Shown: piece by piece, positions 23,179 through 34,903 of the stretch
Numbering within the stretch: the stretch's first letter is position 1
How the letters are laid out: each line of letters starts with the position of its first letter
Origin: Daedaleopsis sinensis
Taxonomy: Eukaryota > Basidiomycota > Agaricomycetes > Polyporales > Polyporaceae
DNA length: 64,000 nucleotides
Direction of reading: 5' to 3'
Assembly (NCBI GenBank): GCA_033807695.1
Contig: CM066306.1
Coordinates: 682,001 to 746,000 of the forward strand
The notes under the pieces: model-generated
The model's database searches: none
What the model was told of the DNA's origin: nothing
Seen by the model: only the letters and a program-made list of their open reading frames with translations
Program-made: the position numbers and the translations under genes

Positions 23179-25421
23179 TCACCGGAACGCTAACGCTTGG
23201 GCTTGCAAGTTCCATATCTTCGCATAGTCGCCATCGCGCTTCAGCAGCTCGTCGTGCGTCCCAGCTTCAACGATCACCGAGTCGTTCATGTACCTGAGAT
23301 TCGAATGAGCAATGAATGTAAACGAGCTCACGAGAGTGATAACACTCACAGAATGAGATCAGCATGTCGGGTCAGATTTCCGAAGCGGTGTGAGGAGAAC
23401 AGCATTGTCTTGCTACCACGGAGCTCGCGGAGGCGGTCAAAGAAGTCTGATAATAAAGAGCCCGTGAGTGCCACTGTGACTAGTCGGGGATTCGTTCGAA
23501 ACACTTACCATGTTCAGCAACGGGATCTAGAGATGCACTCGGCTCGTCGAATAACAACAGCCCGACCTTCATGTCCTCGGACACCACCGACCGCATGAAC
23601 GTACGCGCTCTGCATTCCCATTCATCAGTAGCTTGCTACCGCGTATGCAGACTTACACCGCGATACTTTTGCATCTGCCCGCCACTCACCCCCGACGCCT
23701 CCGTTGACTTCATGCCGCCAGCTTGCTGTACTGCGTAGTAGTCCTCACTGCGCCCAAAGAGCGTCTTTGTACCCTGGGGTAGTCCCGCAAAGTAATCGCG
23801 CACTGGGCGGTCGAGGTATGTATTGAACCCTTCAGGGAGCTTATCGATGAGCGACTCTGTACCACCTAGACGTGCGGCGCGCCTGACGTGCTCGTCGTCG
23901 CAAGCAGCGGACGGATCTCCTATCGCGATGTTGTCCCGAATCTATACAAACAATCGAGGTCAGCCATGCTGGTATGATTTCGTGTGTAGACGCTAGTACG
24001 CATGGAGAGAGGAAATAGGGTGAAGTCTTGGAAGAGCACGGAGATGGCTTGACGTAGGTCGAAGAGCTTGAGCGTGCGGATGTCGTGCCCCCCGAGGAGG
24101 ATCTGCCCTTCGTCGGGGTCGTAGAGACGAACGATGAGCTTGAGGATCGTGCTCTTCCCCGAGCCGTTCGCGCCAACAATCACCTGGGATTGTAGAGTGA
24201 ATATTTTCCAACATACACGGCATCATCTGCCGAGTGCATACGCAAGGTTGCCCCCGAGTGAGCGTGAACGAGATATCGATATCACGCAGAGCATACTTCT
24301 CTGCCCCGGGATACTTGAAAGAAACGTCCCTTTTGGCCAAATCCGCTGAGCAGATACGTCAAGAGAGCACGATAAGGATTACCTGAATTCGAGGGATATA
24401 ACAGAGCTGATCTGCGCCGTGTCTTCTGGAAAAGGCCGAGTGCCATCTTGAACCTTGCTCTGGATGTTGCCCACATCGTACGTCCTGCGCACCTTTGCGA
24501 GCTCTTCACTGCCAGATGATGTTGATAAGACCAGTTCAAGGAGGCTGGAGAGGAAAGTCTGAGTCGCCTCCTGGACTAGATGAAGCGATGCGAGGGAGAT
24601 AGGCATGCTAGCTGGATATTGCAACGCGCGGAGTGTAAACGCAATCTATAGATATCTAAGTTCATTCCACGCGTCGCTAAAAAGCTACCTACCTGAGGTA
24701 GATGGTGAAGTGGGTCCTCGAGCGGCGTCCAAATGCTAAAGCGTTTGTCAAACCTGTGTTCTCGTTCCAACTCTTGAAAATCGCCGTAATTGTCGCCGAC
24801 ACGCTCAGAAGCCTTCTTGAACTCTGCGCATCTTTTATATCAGCACACTAAAGTTGACTCCCTATAATGAACGGAAGGATACCTGACCAAGCATATTGCC
24901 ATGAACTCCTGCGAAGCGTCGTCTAGCTGCCTTCGAACTATTAGAAATATACGGTCGACTAGATGCACAGTGCGTACCTGTGTTGATCGTGTATATGGTA
25001 ATGACGTGTATCAAGGAGTTTGTATTGAATCATATGAAGTTATGCGTTAGACCTAGAGAATATGAGTACTCGGGGTAACATGGTTGCTCTCCTATAGCTC
25101 GTGCGTCCGACGTCATTGTGAGTGAACGCTTGTAACCGTTCGCTTACCTATCCTCAATCGTACAGAGAGCGAGATGCGTATGCTTCCCCGTTATAAAATC
25201 TAGACGAGCTCCTGTGGTCTGCCGTAATTCTCGACTAAACAGAAGTAGCTGACTTACTTGAGCGCTACATCGCGGCACCTTTTAACAAGTATATTATTGT
25301 CGGTTTGACCTCGAGCGTCAGCGTCCGTAGAAGCGCGAAGCTTCTCCTGTGCTGTGCTGGCCGCTGCCAGATTGTCATATGAGGGATCCCATCTGCTTGA
25401 GCGACATGGTTGGCACCCCAT
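23179..25421 (-). CDS. ABC transporter half-molecule with shortened membrane part
   Basis: The C-terminal nucleotide-binding domain is complete. DVSFKYPGAEKYALRDIDIS opens it, then the Walker A VIVGANGSGKSTILKLIV, Q-loop VLFQDFTLFPLS, signature EASGVSGGQMQK, Walker B VGLLLFDEPSASLDP and H-loop MLFSSHRFG. It ends with GTHDELLKRDGDYAKIWNLQ. Upstream exons read SERVGDNYGDFQELEREHRF and TLRALQYPASMPISLASLHL, which match the end of a transmembrane domain. The start chosen (25421, MGCQPCRSSRWDPSYDNLAA) gives well-spliced exons to about 25155, but between 25155 and 24945 no frame joins cleanly. The room before the carrier gene's stop (25512) is too small for a six-helix domain. So the gene is either truncated, decayed at its 5' end, or an ATPase with a reduced membrane part. 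The exon set before 24940 is uncertain. Confidence 0.75.
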
Positions 25422-25511
25422 CTGTGTGAGTAGGACAGCCTGAGATTGCGTAAATTGAAGTCTACGTGAAAGGTGAACACTTCTAAGAGCTCGTCCAAAA
25501 TTATGGGTATA

Positions 25512-27093
25512 TCACATCGCCTCTATGCCAAATAGATACCTGACGCGCTCAAAGATGAGGAATGTCAAGATTGTATGTGTTCCCAACTGGAGACAAGACA
25601 TGAGTCATTTACTGTAGAGGACCGCAGAGATGACAGATGTAAACGCACCCTTGCCCAACACATTCCGAATCCCTTGAAGAAACCAAATAGACCCTCGTTG
25701 ACCATCACCTGCCTCACGCAGTCGAAGGCACCTTTGTACTGGTGCGCCTTGTCGTTCATCAGCCGCACCTTGATCACATCTGGAGAACGCTTCGTCAGCA
25801 ACGCGGGGTCCGCGCCGGACATTGAACGAGCCCTTCTCACCGACGGGGTTCGATGTGATCGAACAGAACAGCCTGCAGGTATGTAGACGCGTACCACATC
25901 AGCAATTATTCGGATGCGCTGACAACTAACAGCGCCGGATGTCGAATACGCACCCGGCAAACGTGCTCGCGACGAAGTGCAACGGGATACCCTCCTGCAT
26001 GACACCACGCCTCTTCAGCGACTGCTTGATCTGGTCGTATGAGCATATCTGTGTCGCGGAGAGGACGATACCCCGGATGGTCGTCGCCTCCACCCCACGG
26101 TAGAGCGCGCCTAAGCCGCCAGAAACGGATGACGCCCCAGCTGCAACGGCCTTCTGCGCGCCCTCCTGCCAGATAGACGCGAAGGCGTGGCGCATGTTCC
26201 GGTATGGGCTGCCATTCGGATAGTACGCTTGCATTCGGACTGTGATCGCGAAGTTTCAGCATACCGGATCTATCATCCGAATCGAACCACGCGTCGACGC
26301 GCGCATGATCGTTACGTCTAAAGACTGACCTTTGACTAGGTCTGCAGGGTTGGCGAGCGAGCTACCTATCGTGGCCGCTATTGTCGCAGCCGCGATCTTG
26401 AGCGAGAGGCCTTCACGCGAGAGCGCGCCCTTTGAGGCGTCGTATAGTCTGTCGCAGCATTGCGCAATTCAATATGACGTAACGCGGATGCGAAGGTTGA
26501 GAGTATACGAACTTGTCCTTGAAGTACTCGTATGTCCCCATGCGAAGGCCGGAGTATACGAGCTCGCGGAGCATACTCGCGGAGACCCCGCCCGCGAGAC
26601 TTCGGATGCCCTCTGTGCGAGCCATCTCAACGCCCACTGTCCAAAAAGCGTTCGCACGCGCACCAGGTGCTGCAAAAACCTTTGTCAGTATGCCACCCTT
26701 GCTCAAGGAAGACATTCACTGACCCTGCGTCCGTAGTTGTTGTCGCACCTGGTTAGGTAGGTGAGCCGACGCCGCGCTGAGCATGGATAGGGCACGAGAA
26801 AGGCTCGTACCTTGACACTGTAAAGCCATGACGATCAGCTCTGTAGTTCGCGAACAAACGTAATGCCACCGCGCTCACATGTCTGTTGGGTTACAGAATG
26901 CTGATGATGCCATATCTGTAGAGTAAATGTGAGTTCTAGAATCCACCGGATTTGGTTCCTTGAGAGTATACGTACTACTGATAGCAGCGCCAACGAATTT
27001 GAGGGCATATTGAGAATTCTGGACCTTCTGTTCCACGACCGCTACCTTCTCTTCAAGAGGGGTCACTGTAATAGTTGCTGGCGCGGCGGTCAT
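25512..27093 (-). CDS. Mitochondrial carrier family protein
   Basis: An inner-mitochondrial-membrane solute carrier with the usual three repeats. The start MTAAPATITVTPLEEKVAVV precedes YALKFVGAAIS. Repeat 1 has CNPTDIVKVRQQLRTQ, repeat 2 LANPADLVKVRMQAYY, repeat 3 SNPVDVIKVRLMNDKA: all three keep the PxDxxKxR signature. Even-helix motifs ELVYSGLRMGTYEYFKDKLY and GIVLSATQICSYDQIKQ are present, and it ends LGTHTILTFLIFERVRYLFG plus six residues. Charged residues resemble the dicarboxylate/oxoglutarate/UCP branch, but the substrate cannot be fixed from sequence alone. Introns interrupt all three signatures. In repeat 1 the codons for VK plus one base sit on a 7-nt exon (26817-26811) between introns 26878-26818 and 26810-26749. 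The gene lies head-to-tail, 90 nt before the ABC gene. Confidence 0.9.
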
Positions 27094-28037
27094 GATGTCT
27101 GATGAACCAGGAGGTCAGTCTCGTCCGTCTATAACAGAGTGGTGGGAGGTCGTAGAAGGAGAGGCGAGAGATGGGGGAGGTGGCGGCGCCCCTGTCCCGT
27201 TATACGCGACCATGCAAATTCGGAAATGGTGTCAAGCTCGTGCAAAGCATTGCCCTCCGTCGCCCTCCCATCGCGGGCGATCAAGTGACCGTGGCCGGCT
27301 GCGCCTCCCGGCGCTCGGCTCGCCGTCCTACGGAAAATGGCGAATTACGACCCTTGACGAAACTCATCCCTCTCGTTGGCAATCAGTCATGTTCTTGTCG
27401 CGGTGCCAATCAAACTGTTCAGGGAAGGCGTTCTAAGTATAAGCCTGTCTCGAGGCCGGAGAGCATAGAATTCGGATATAGAGAAACTTTCTGCAGCTGC
27501 CAGCCGGTGACCGGTCGCCCTCCGCGGCCACCGGAAATCTGCGAGCGATGACTCGGAGTGGAATGATGTGCGACTGCGAGATACTCACCAGTGGACTATG
27601 ATGCAATAGAGTCGAAGAGGCGTTTAGTACGTGCTACTACGGATTAGGTGAGATGGCTGAGATAGAGAGAGAGGTGAAGTTCGATCTGGTTTCGACAACA
27701 TTAATTGTGGCTATACGGTATGGAGACGCCCGTCGAGGTTCGGCCGAAGTTTCGAACAGGTTTCGAATTGTGTGTATGCTAGAACAGTGAGTGGTATCCA
27801 ACCTACGCAAAATTAGCCTTTGATCTCTGAGTAACTGTGCCAAAGCCAGTAGTTGCATGCGAAGTTGAACTTGGGCGACATCATCCTGATGTTTCAACTG
27901 CTCGGTAGGGAGTCGAGACGACGGGGTTCATACCCTCACTGCTCATCTCATATGCTTGTGCTCTGTGAGTTGTAATCAGGGGATATATACTGATACATGC
28001 TGTAGTTTCGAACGCGTTGAGGAGTAACCAATGATGA
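27094..28037. other. Intergenic, nothing recognised
   Basis: Carries the carrier gene's promoter and the SDR gene's 3' flank. A minus frame (27637-27897, MKHQDDVAQVQLRMQLLALA...) has a helical look but no splice or family support. No repeat seen. Confidence 0.45.
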
Positions 28038-29040
28038 TCACCATGGGACTCGCTCCCCCTTGAAGTTGAAGAACTTCCCGGAGTCTTCTGGAGTGAGCTT
28101 AGCGACAGCCTTGAGGACGCCCTCTACACCGACGGAGACAGGGTGGTCGGCGTTTGCTCCTCCCATGTCTATTAGTCAAGGTCAGCGACTTCGCTAACAC
28201 GGAAGGCCGATCTTGCAGAGAAAGAGCCTCATTGAACGCTGCTCACCGGTCTGAAGCCACCCGGGACACACGCACACGGAGGTGATATCCGGACGCTGCT
28301 TAGCCTGCTTGTACGTCTAATGATTTCGTCATCGGATAGGCCACGTATACAAAGTGTGCGTGGGAGATGAGCCGTACCAACATGTTGAGGGCAGACTTGG
28401 ACATGGAGTAGGCAGCGTACGACTCGCCGAGATCCGCGCCCTTGCTTCCCAGAGTGCTACTGATGTTCACAATCGTCTTCTTGTTGCTCTTCTCGACCAA
28501 TGGGAGGAGCACCTGTGAGATGAAGGCGGGCCCGTAGACGTTCGTCTTGAACGCGTTCTCCAACATGTCAATGTCCACACCGTAGGCTGTGTCTACCGTG
28601 GCCGCGCCAGCGTTCTGCGAAAAACATAGCCAACACGACAGATTAAAGCACACACCCCATTTGCTAGCGATGAAGGCGACGTACGATTCCGGCGTTGTTC
28701 ACGAGGAAGTCAATACCCTTGTCTCCGACAATAGCCGCAGCTTCGTCTGCGCATTTGCGAATAGACTCGCGGTCGGCGACGTCGAGAGCAACGACGTGCA
28801 GAGTGCCTTTGGCGGTGCTCTTCAAGTGATGTAGGGTCGATGCATTCGCAGGATTCCGCGCGGTTGCGATGACTGTGTTGGACGACTGCTCCAGAAGCTG
28901 TCTTGCCATCTCCAACCCAATTCCACGGCTGCCCCTGCGCACAACGGTATAAGGTCACAGTTGTAAGCGACAGCATCAACGACATTGAAAGAGGGGATTT
29001 ACCCAGTGATGAGCCACATATGATTGGCAGCAGCTGACAT
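28038..29040 (-). CDS. Short-chain dehydrogenase/reductase
   Basis: A classical SDR using NAD(P)H. The start MSAAANHMWLITG splices (GTAAAT..GCGCAG) into GSRGIGLEMARQLLEQ, completing the TGxxxGIG cofactor motif. It continues with LHVVALDVADRESIRKCADE, DFLVNNAG, a NVYGPAFISQVLLP segment, TIVNISSTLGSKG (catalytic Ser) and YAAYSMSKSALNML (YxxxK). The late CVCPGWLQTDMGG is the normal PG motif. It ends AKLTPEDSGKFFNFKGERVP and W at 28038. There is no signal or anchor, so it should be cytosolic. The overall form is that of C-factor-like carbonyl reductases; the substrate is unknown. Two damaged copies follow at 29.2-30.6 kb on the same strand. Confidence 0.88.
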
Positions 29041-29219
29041 TCCGAGTGCTTGAGCTAGCAATATTCAGGGGTGTTACTGGAAAATCTCCTCCAGGTTATA
29101 CCGTAGTGCGAGCAGTGATGTAGATAATGCGTATGTACGCCGATCGGGATTCATCGCTAGAGAATCACGACGCTGAGCAATATTGGTCAGGATATGGTAA
29201 TGGCGGGGGCCGAGATGAG

Positions 29220-29640
29220 TACTCGCACCTTCTAAAATTCACAGCAAGCCTCAAGGCCGGGGAAATCCGCGTTCTCCATGCCCTCACCAAGGTCTCCAAT
29301 GTTGTCTAGACCGCGTCCAGTCGAGGATCAAAGTTTGCCAGAGTGTTCATGCTTACTCGCAGACCTCCCCGGACAGATGTACACCTTGAACGCAGCTCTC
29401 AGGTGATATCCGGACGCTCACCTCCTACGTGCTTGCATGTACAAGATAATTCCCGCGTCAGTCCTTGAGCGGCGAGCCTACCAGCCTGCTGTGCAGGCAA
29501 TCTATTGGGCGCAGAGCCGCAGCCTTCAAGTCGGAGATGGTATAGGAGGCGACCGTTGCGCCCTGTCAAGGAAGATCCAACGTTCTACAAGTAATGCGGA
29601 GCGTCGAGCACCTTTGCCACCTTGAAAGAGCGTCAGCGTG
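29220..29640 (-). pseudogene. Short fragment of the neighbouring SDR
   Basis: Around 29382-29417 the sequence TTGAACGCAGCTC followed by AGGTGATATCCGGACGCT matches the intact SDR gene near 28232-28297, with the roughly 35 bases between deleted. Surrounding sequence is only faintly similar. It is best read as an internal SDR fragment lying between the intact gene and a longer pseudogene. Confidence 0.5.
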
Positions 29641-29684
29641 ACCCACCCCCTAGCTCGTGCAGCGGGTGATCCATATGCTCAGAT

Positions 29685-30560
29685 CACCATGCGAGATGGT
29701 CTCCTTCGAAGTTGTAGAATTGCCCAGAGTTCGCCGGCGTGAGCCCATGGACAACCTTCAGAACGGGCCAGCAACGCCGGTGGACTCCACAGGGTACAAC
29801 GCGCCCTCGCCGCCCAGTTCTGTCAACATCGTCGAGTCAGCATGCGCGTCAGGGAACCGGAGAACCGGTGCTGACCGATCTTCAACCATCCAGGACATAT
29901 AGCCCGGACGTGATTGATTGATCTCTGGAATCTCTCGCGCCTGCTTGACCGTCTAGAAGTCACGTTTAATCAATCTCACCGACACGTATTGCAATTTCAG
30001 AACACGGATGCGGAGCACGTACGAGCATGTTCAGTCCGGCTTTGCAGATACTGTATGAGGCGTGGCGGCCGCCTGCCTCCCACGCCATGCTTAATAGCTT
30101 GAGACGTTCACGATGGTCTTCTTCACACTCTTGGAGCAAGACGTGACTTGCGCGATATAAGCCGGGCCGGCGACGTTCGTCTTGAAGGTACGTTCCAGAA
30201 TATCAATGTTCATCGCGTAGGCTGTATTCTTATGACCATCCGTCTAGAAACGTTCGGTAAATATTTTGACTTGTGGAGCACAGCGGTAAACGTACAATCA
30301 TGATGGCTGCGTAGCTGACGAGGTAGTCGATCCCCTTGTCTCAGAGGATACCTGCGACCTGGTCGGCGCACTTGCGGATGGATTCATGGTCGGCGACATC
30401 GAGCTTTGAGCTGTGTGCAGTGTGCCCTTCGGCCTGCTCTTCAGCGCGTTCAGCTCAATTGATAGCATTGGCGGGATCCCGTGCCGTAGCGTTCGACAGC
30501 TGCTCTAGAAGCCGCTTTGCCAACTACAATCCAGTCCCTCGGCTGGACCTGGATACTCGA
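29685..30560 (-). pseudogene. Decayed copy of the SDR gene
   Basis: In the same order and strand as the intact SDR at 28038-29040, diverged blocks can be recognised. The C-terminal FNFKGE region lies at about 29695-29760 and the CPGW region at 29890-29910. The serine/YxxxK region is at 30010-30130, NVYGPAF-like sequence at 30150-30190, and the DFLVNNAG to DVADRES region at 30320-30410. Stops and indels break every frame, for example within the block at 30310-30360. The blocks keep their spacing, so this is a tandem duplicate that decayed in place, not a retrocopy. Confidence 0.75.
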
Positions 30561-31272
30561 AGCAGCTATGTGAGCAGCGAAGATGTGCGGTGGATAGAAG
30601 TAAAAACTCCGAATCACCCGGTAATCAACCAAACGTTCTTGGTAGGCATGGTGGAAGATCGCGAAGCAAAGTAGTTGAGGTGATCGAACTGCTGGGCCGT
30701 CTACTGTGAGCACGGTTTATATACGTGCAGGTTATGTCGCGTAGTAAGAGGTCACTGCAGGCATACTACCTCGGCCAGAGAGTGGGCCACGGCTAGTGGG
30801 TGACCCAATCACTGGCCGGAGGCCCGACGGTCAGCGTGCGCGTGCGCGTAGTCGCTTTGACGGTGACGGTGGATATAGAGGTGCTCTCGACCTCCGTGAC
30901 ATATTCGTTGGCCGTGTTTACGCGAGTCGTCGAGGGGTGTGTCAAATCGATCATGATGAAGGACTGAGTTCAGAATCAGAGTACTGAGGGAGGGGAGGTT
31001 TCGCAAGCGCTCATGTAATTATGACACCAGCGCCTGCGGGACTCTTTTAAGTGCAACCACCATCGCCCTGCGAGTCAGGCCCCGCTCGTCCTGAGGCATG
31101 GACGTTGAAGTTCTATGCAGGTTTTTCTCGTTGTTATCCAATTGATGAGATTTATTATATACAGAAGAACACTAGACTCTCAGCCGGAAACATTCACTAC
31201 AGGCGTGTTTCAAACAGCACTCAAGTTGCAACCGCACTGCTGCGCTCGTCCGCGTAGACGTTGTCCCCGCAG
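30561..31272. other. Intergenic with Thr/Val-rich antisense stretch
   Basis: On the minus strand 30830-30940 reads TEVESTSISTVTVKATTRTR, resembling the Thr/Ser-rich tail of the plus-strand frame next to it. It may be a broken, inverted piece of such a gene. Nothing else recognised. Confidence 0.35.
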
Positions 31273-31556
31273 CAACTACCACTACCAAGGCCGTCCCACC
31301 AATCGTTACCCACACCACTGTTGCAAGCACTGTTATGAGCAGGTCGACCCTTCTGTTCACAGCGCCTGCTAAAACGACGAGCATAGTCACCGGGAGCCCT
31401 GCCGTGAACGCAACGACGGTGACATCGACAAGCAGCCGAACTGTGAGTGTCACACAGTTCACGGGAACGACGACGGCTACGTCTACGCAGACTGTCACTT
31501 CTACTGCTGCCGCTGCTAAGGGTGGTGATATACCGAGGGCGGCCGACAGCCTCTAA
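31273..31556 (+). CDS. Thr/Ser/Val-rich C-terminal exon, partial
   Basis: After a CCGCAG acceptor-like site a frame runs to a stop at 31556. It consists almost wholly of Thr, Ser, Val and Ala (for example TVTSTSSRTVSVTQFTGTTT) and ends GGDIPRAADSL. Such tails are common in fungal secreted or wall-attached proteins, where Thr/Ser are O-mannosylated. No signal-peptide exon could be found upstream and there is no GPI-like hydrophobic end. It is therefore a partial or relic gene of unknown function. Confidence 0.35.
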
Positions 31557-33335
31557 GCTTAATTCTGTACAATCTCGTACACGGCGGTGTGCGTATGTCC
31601 TGTTCGCTCGAGCACTGCGGCCGGCGGTGGCAGGATACGAGCAGAACCTACACATACGGCGGGGGCGAGAGAGCTGTAAACGTAGCTCGCGATGTGTCTC
31701 ATAGCCGGATGCGACTTCGCTTTATGCAATGATACTTCTCCGAACATACAGTGACATTACAATAGAGATGTCAGTATGACCTTCTTTTCGTGAGCCATGC
31801 ACTGACCGGTATTTGCAGTGACAAGCACATTGCCCTCACACATGATGTCGTGCACACTCTATTCGGCGGATGTCCTGGACGCGTTCACCGAGAAGCGCGA
31901 AGATCGCCTGTCCACATGCCCACCATATCACCGCGGCGACTTCTTGGCTAGATCGCTGTACCACGCTCGTCGTTTGAACGTTCGTTCACCGACCTGGAGC
32001 AGAGCTGCGTAAACTTGCCGCATCATCTCCTATCATCCTGCTCATGGAGGCTTATCCAAATGCTCTGTTCCTGGGCAAACGTCATAGAATCCTATCAGCT
32101 TCCACACGCTTACTGCGAATCCGCTATAAGTACGTACGTGTGACTTGCCGTGCTCCGTCCAGACTAGAACTCTAAACTACCTACAGGGCAATCGTGGACG
32201 ATCATCATATGGACAGTGTGAGATTCGAAGCTCTCAGCGCGGCGTGCACGCAGCCATTGTGGCGCGCTCGCGTTCTCTCATGCTAAAGAACGAACTTCTT
32301 TGCTCTATTCACAGCTCGAAGATGGCTGAAAACTCCGGTGGTCGAGACGTTAGTCTGGGGTGTCCCGGAGTGGCAGTAAGTAGCTCTGCGTTTTTCGCAT
32401 ACAGTTGAAGATGGACTTGCGTTCAGATGGTGAGAGGTGATGAGAGTTCGGAATCGTGTAAGGACTGTGTACCCGGAGCTTCTCTGCGCCACGCTCGACG
32501 TCGCAGCTACACGCTCCATCAAACGGTAGGTGGTCTCAGCGCTTGCTCAGCGCTAGCAACGTCCGACACCTTTTATGTGCAATAACCTTGCGAGGTAAGC
32601 AGCATCCAAAGCTAAGACGATCTCAGGCAAACGATGACCCTTGCACCTCCAGGACCAGCCATTTGTCAAAATCATCGCGCATAACGCTTGGGGCCGCCAT
32701 CAGTGAAATGACCTTTCCCCACATTCAAATACCATGCGCTTGAAGTTGTAGACCTGCCGGCAATTTGCCCATCGCTACTGTGGACTGAGAAGGTTTCAAT
32801 TCCCTGTCATTGGCGTATTTGCGCACCATCTTGCCAAGTCCGAAAGGATCTGTAACAACTTGGTCCAACAACGGTTCCTTACTAGTGAGTACTGAATGCG
32901 ATCATGGCCCCTCGCCAGCGTTCCACGGAGGCCTCGTTCGTGCAGACTGAACATTCGTCCTATTGCATCCATTCTATTTGTCCACCACACAACGGCATGC
33001 TCCCACTCTGCCCCATACGGACTGAGCCCGGAGCGCGCTTGCGTCCAGTATGCGTCCGAGCAGGAAGCCATCACGGAGCTGCCAGCCCCGTCCCACGCTG
33101 ATAGCCACCTGAAGCTTGCGGGCGCAACGGTATTGCTTCGACAGGTACCATCGCGATGCAGACGCGGAAGGTGAACGTTAACTCGGACGCTCGCTTGCGG
33201 GCGGTTCGGTACATATAGCGTGCACGACGCGTGCAGGGAGGCGCGTCGGGTCCCTTTGCTTCTCCCTTCCTCTCTCTCGGCCCACTCTACCCACGACCTG
33301 CACGACCTCGTCTCTTCTGTCTCTCCGACCTCGTC
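31557..33335. other. Intergenic before aquaporin array
   Basis: About 1.8 kb with short contradictory ORFs only. Around 32745 a few bases resemble the C-terminal SDR segment but too weakly to call. The last 150 bases are the likely promoter of the first aquaporin gene, with an ACATATAGCG element near 33211. Confidence 0.45.
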
Positions 33336-34903
33336 ATGTCCCCTACGACCCAGCACGTCCCCGTAGCCACGTTCATCCCTCGTCGCCCTGCACTCACCAG
33401 GTGGGAGCGGAGACGCGCCCGCCAGATGAACTGGCTCGTCGAGCTAATCGCAGAAGCCGTACGTTCAGATTCAGGTCTCCCCCTCGCGTCGAGCGCTGCT
33501 GACAGCATATACGCATACACAGACCGGTACCTTCCTCTACACGTTCTGCGGGACTGGCGCGACGGCCACCTTCGTTCTCGGAAACATTCTGAATCTCCCT
33601 GGGGTCGGAAGTGAGTCGCATTCCGTCCGCGGGCCGTACGCGTAGTGCGGGGTTGCTCAAGGGTGTGCATGCGAAGGCTTGTTCCAGGTCGGTGCTGCGT
33701 ACTCGGTTGGCATAGCACTTGCGCTCGCGGTCTGTCTGGTAAGTTCTGGTGGTGCGCGCCCCACTCCGCTCGCTGCGCGCGTGCGAGAGTTGGTGCTGGA
33801 GTTTGAGTGTATTTTACTGACATGTTCGCCCCAGGCGTCCTCTGCCGGTCACTTTAACCCCGCAATTACCGTTCACGCCATGGTATTTCAAAAGTTCTCC
33901 GTGTGGAAGGGAGTAAGGTACGCGCTCTGGATAGCAATCGTCGGTCGCCCATATGCGTGATTTGCTGATGCGCCCCGCCGGATGACGCGCGTCGCAGATA
34001 CATGATTGCCCAAATTTTTGGGAGCTACCTTGCGTGCATGGTCATCTACTTGCAGTACAAGCAGCTCATCCACGTATGTAGCTTTCTCTTCCGAGTCGCG
34101 CGCAGACGGTCTGACCGTGTGTATGCACACGCAGCTCGCTGTTGAGGGGCTGAAGGCTGCGGGCGAGTACGACGCGCTTATGTTCACGCCCACCGGGCCT
34201 GGCGGGATCTTCGGGTTCTACGACACACCCGGCTCGAACCTCGGCTACGTTGCGTTTAACGAGTTCGTCTGTGTACGTATCGTACTTGTCGTGCGCTTCC
34301 TGAGCGCGGCGCACATTATTGGGCTCACTCTGATGCTTCTGCTTGCAGGACTTTGTCCTCGCGCTCGTTATCTTCGCCTGTGCCGAACCCTCAAACCACC
34401 TCTCTACGCCCACCACCATGCCCTGGCTCATCGCGCTTGCCTAGTGAGTATCCGACTCCCTTCTGCCCCTCCCGTCTACTAACATCTTCTCCCATTTCCA
34501 AAGCGGCGTCGTCGTCTGGGGCTTTGCTCCAGTCGGAGTCGCTGCCAACGCCGCGCGCGACCTCGGCGGCCGCTTCGCCGCGATGACGCTCTTTGGCACC
34601 GTCGCGGCCGGGGGGAGCCACGGCGCGATAACCGCGCTTATGAGCTTCCCCGCGACGCTCCTCGCCGGGGTGTTCTACGAGCTCGTCTTCAACGATTCCA
34701 ACCGCTGTACGTCTCTCCCGCCCATGTTCGAATCTGATGCGACTAACTGCCGCGTGGCGTACGCAGCGATGAACCCGCAGTGGCAGGAGCTCTTCACCGG
34801 GCTGCATGCGGAGATGGAGCGCAAGGCGGAGGGCGGTGCGGCGGCCCCGTCCCTGCACGGCTCGACACGGTCAGACGAGAAAGTCGACACCGTCACGGCG
34901 TAG
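33336..34903 (+). CDS. Aquaporin-family channel (MIP), array copy 1
   Basis: A six-helix membrane channel of about 330 residues for water, glycerol or small solutes. The first exons are 33336-33458, 33523-33610 and 33677-33738, with later ones following the same scheme as copies 2 and 3. The N-terminal helix contains NWLVELIAEATGTFLYTFCG. The first pore loop is SSAGHFNPAITVHAMVF with an intact NPA. The second is VAANAARDLGGRFAAM, where NPARD has become NAARD. A shared extracellular loop reads DALMFTPTGPGGIFGFYDTP. The C-tail is charged (MERKAEGGAAAPSLHGS). Loss of the second Pro is a known variation in some fungal MIPs, so activity is possible but selectivity cannot be predicted. It is one of three same-strand paralogues within 7.7 kb. 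Confidence 0.88.

Noticed and set aside
31172..31498. Very hydrophobic minus-strand frame (Val/Thr/Ala) resembling a membrane protein
   Set aside because: It is the antisense of a Thr/Ser/Val-rich repeat; Thr/Val codons read backwards give Val/Ala/Gly, so the hydrophobicity is an artefact.
32740..32800. Possible further SDR fragment
   Set aside because: Only about a dozen bases resemble the C-terminal SDR segment; too short to separate from chance.
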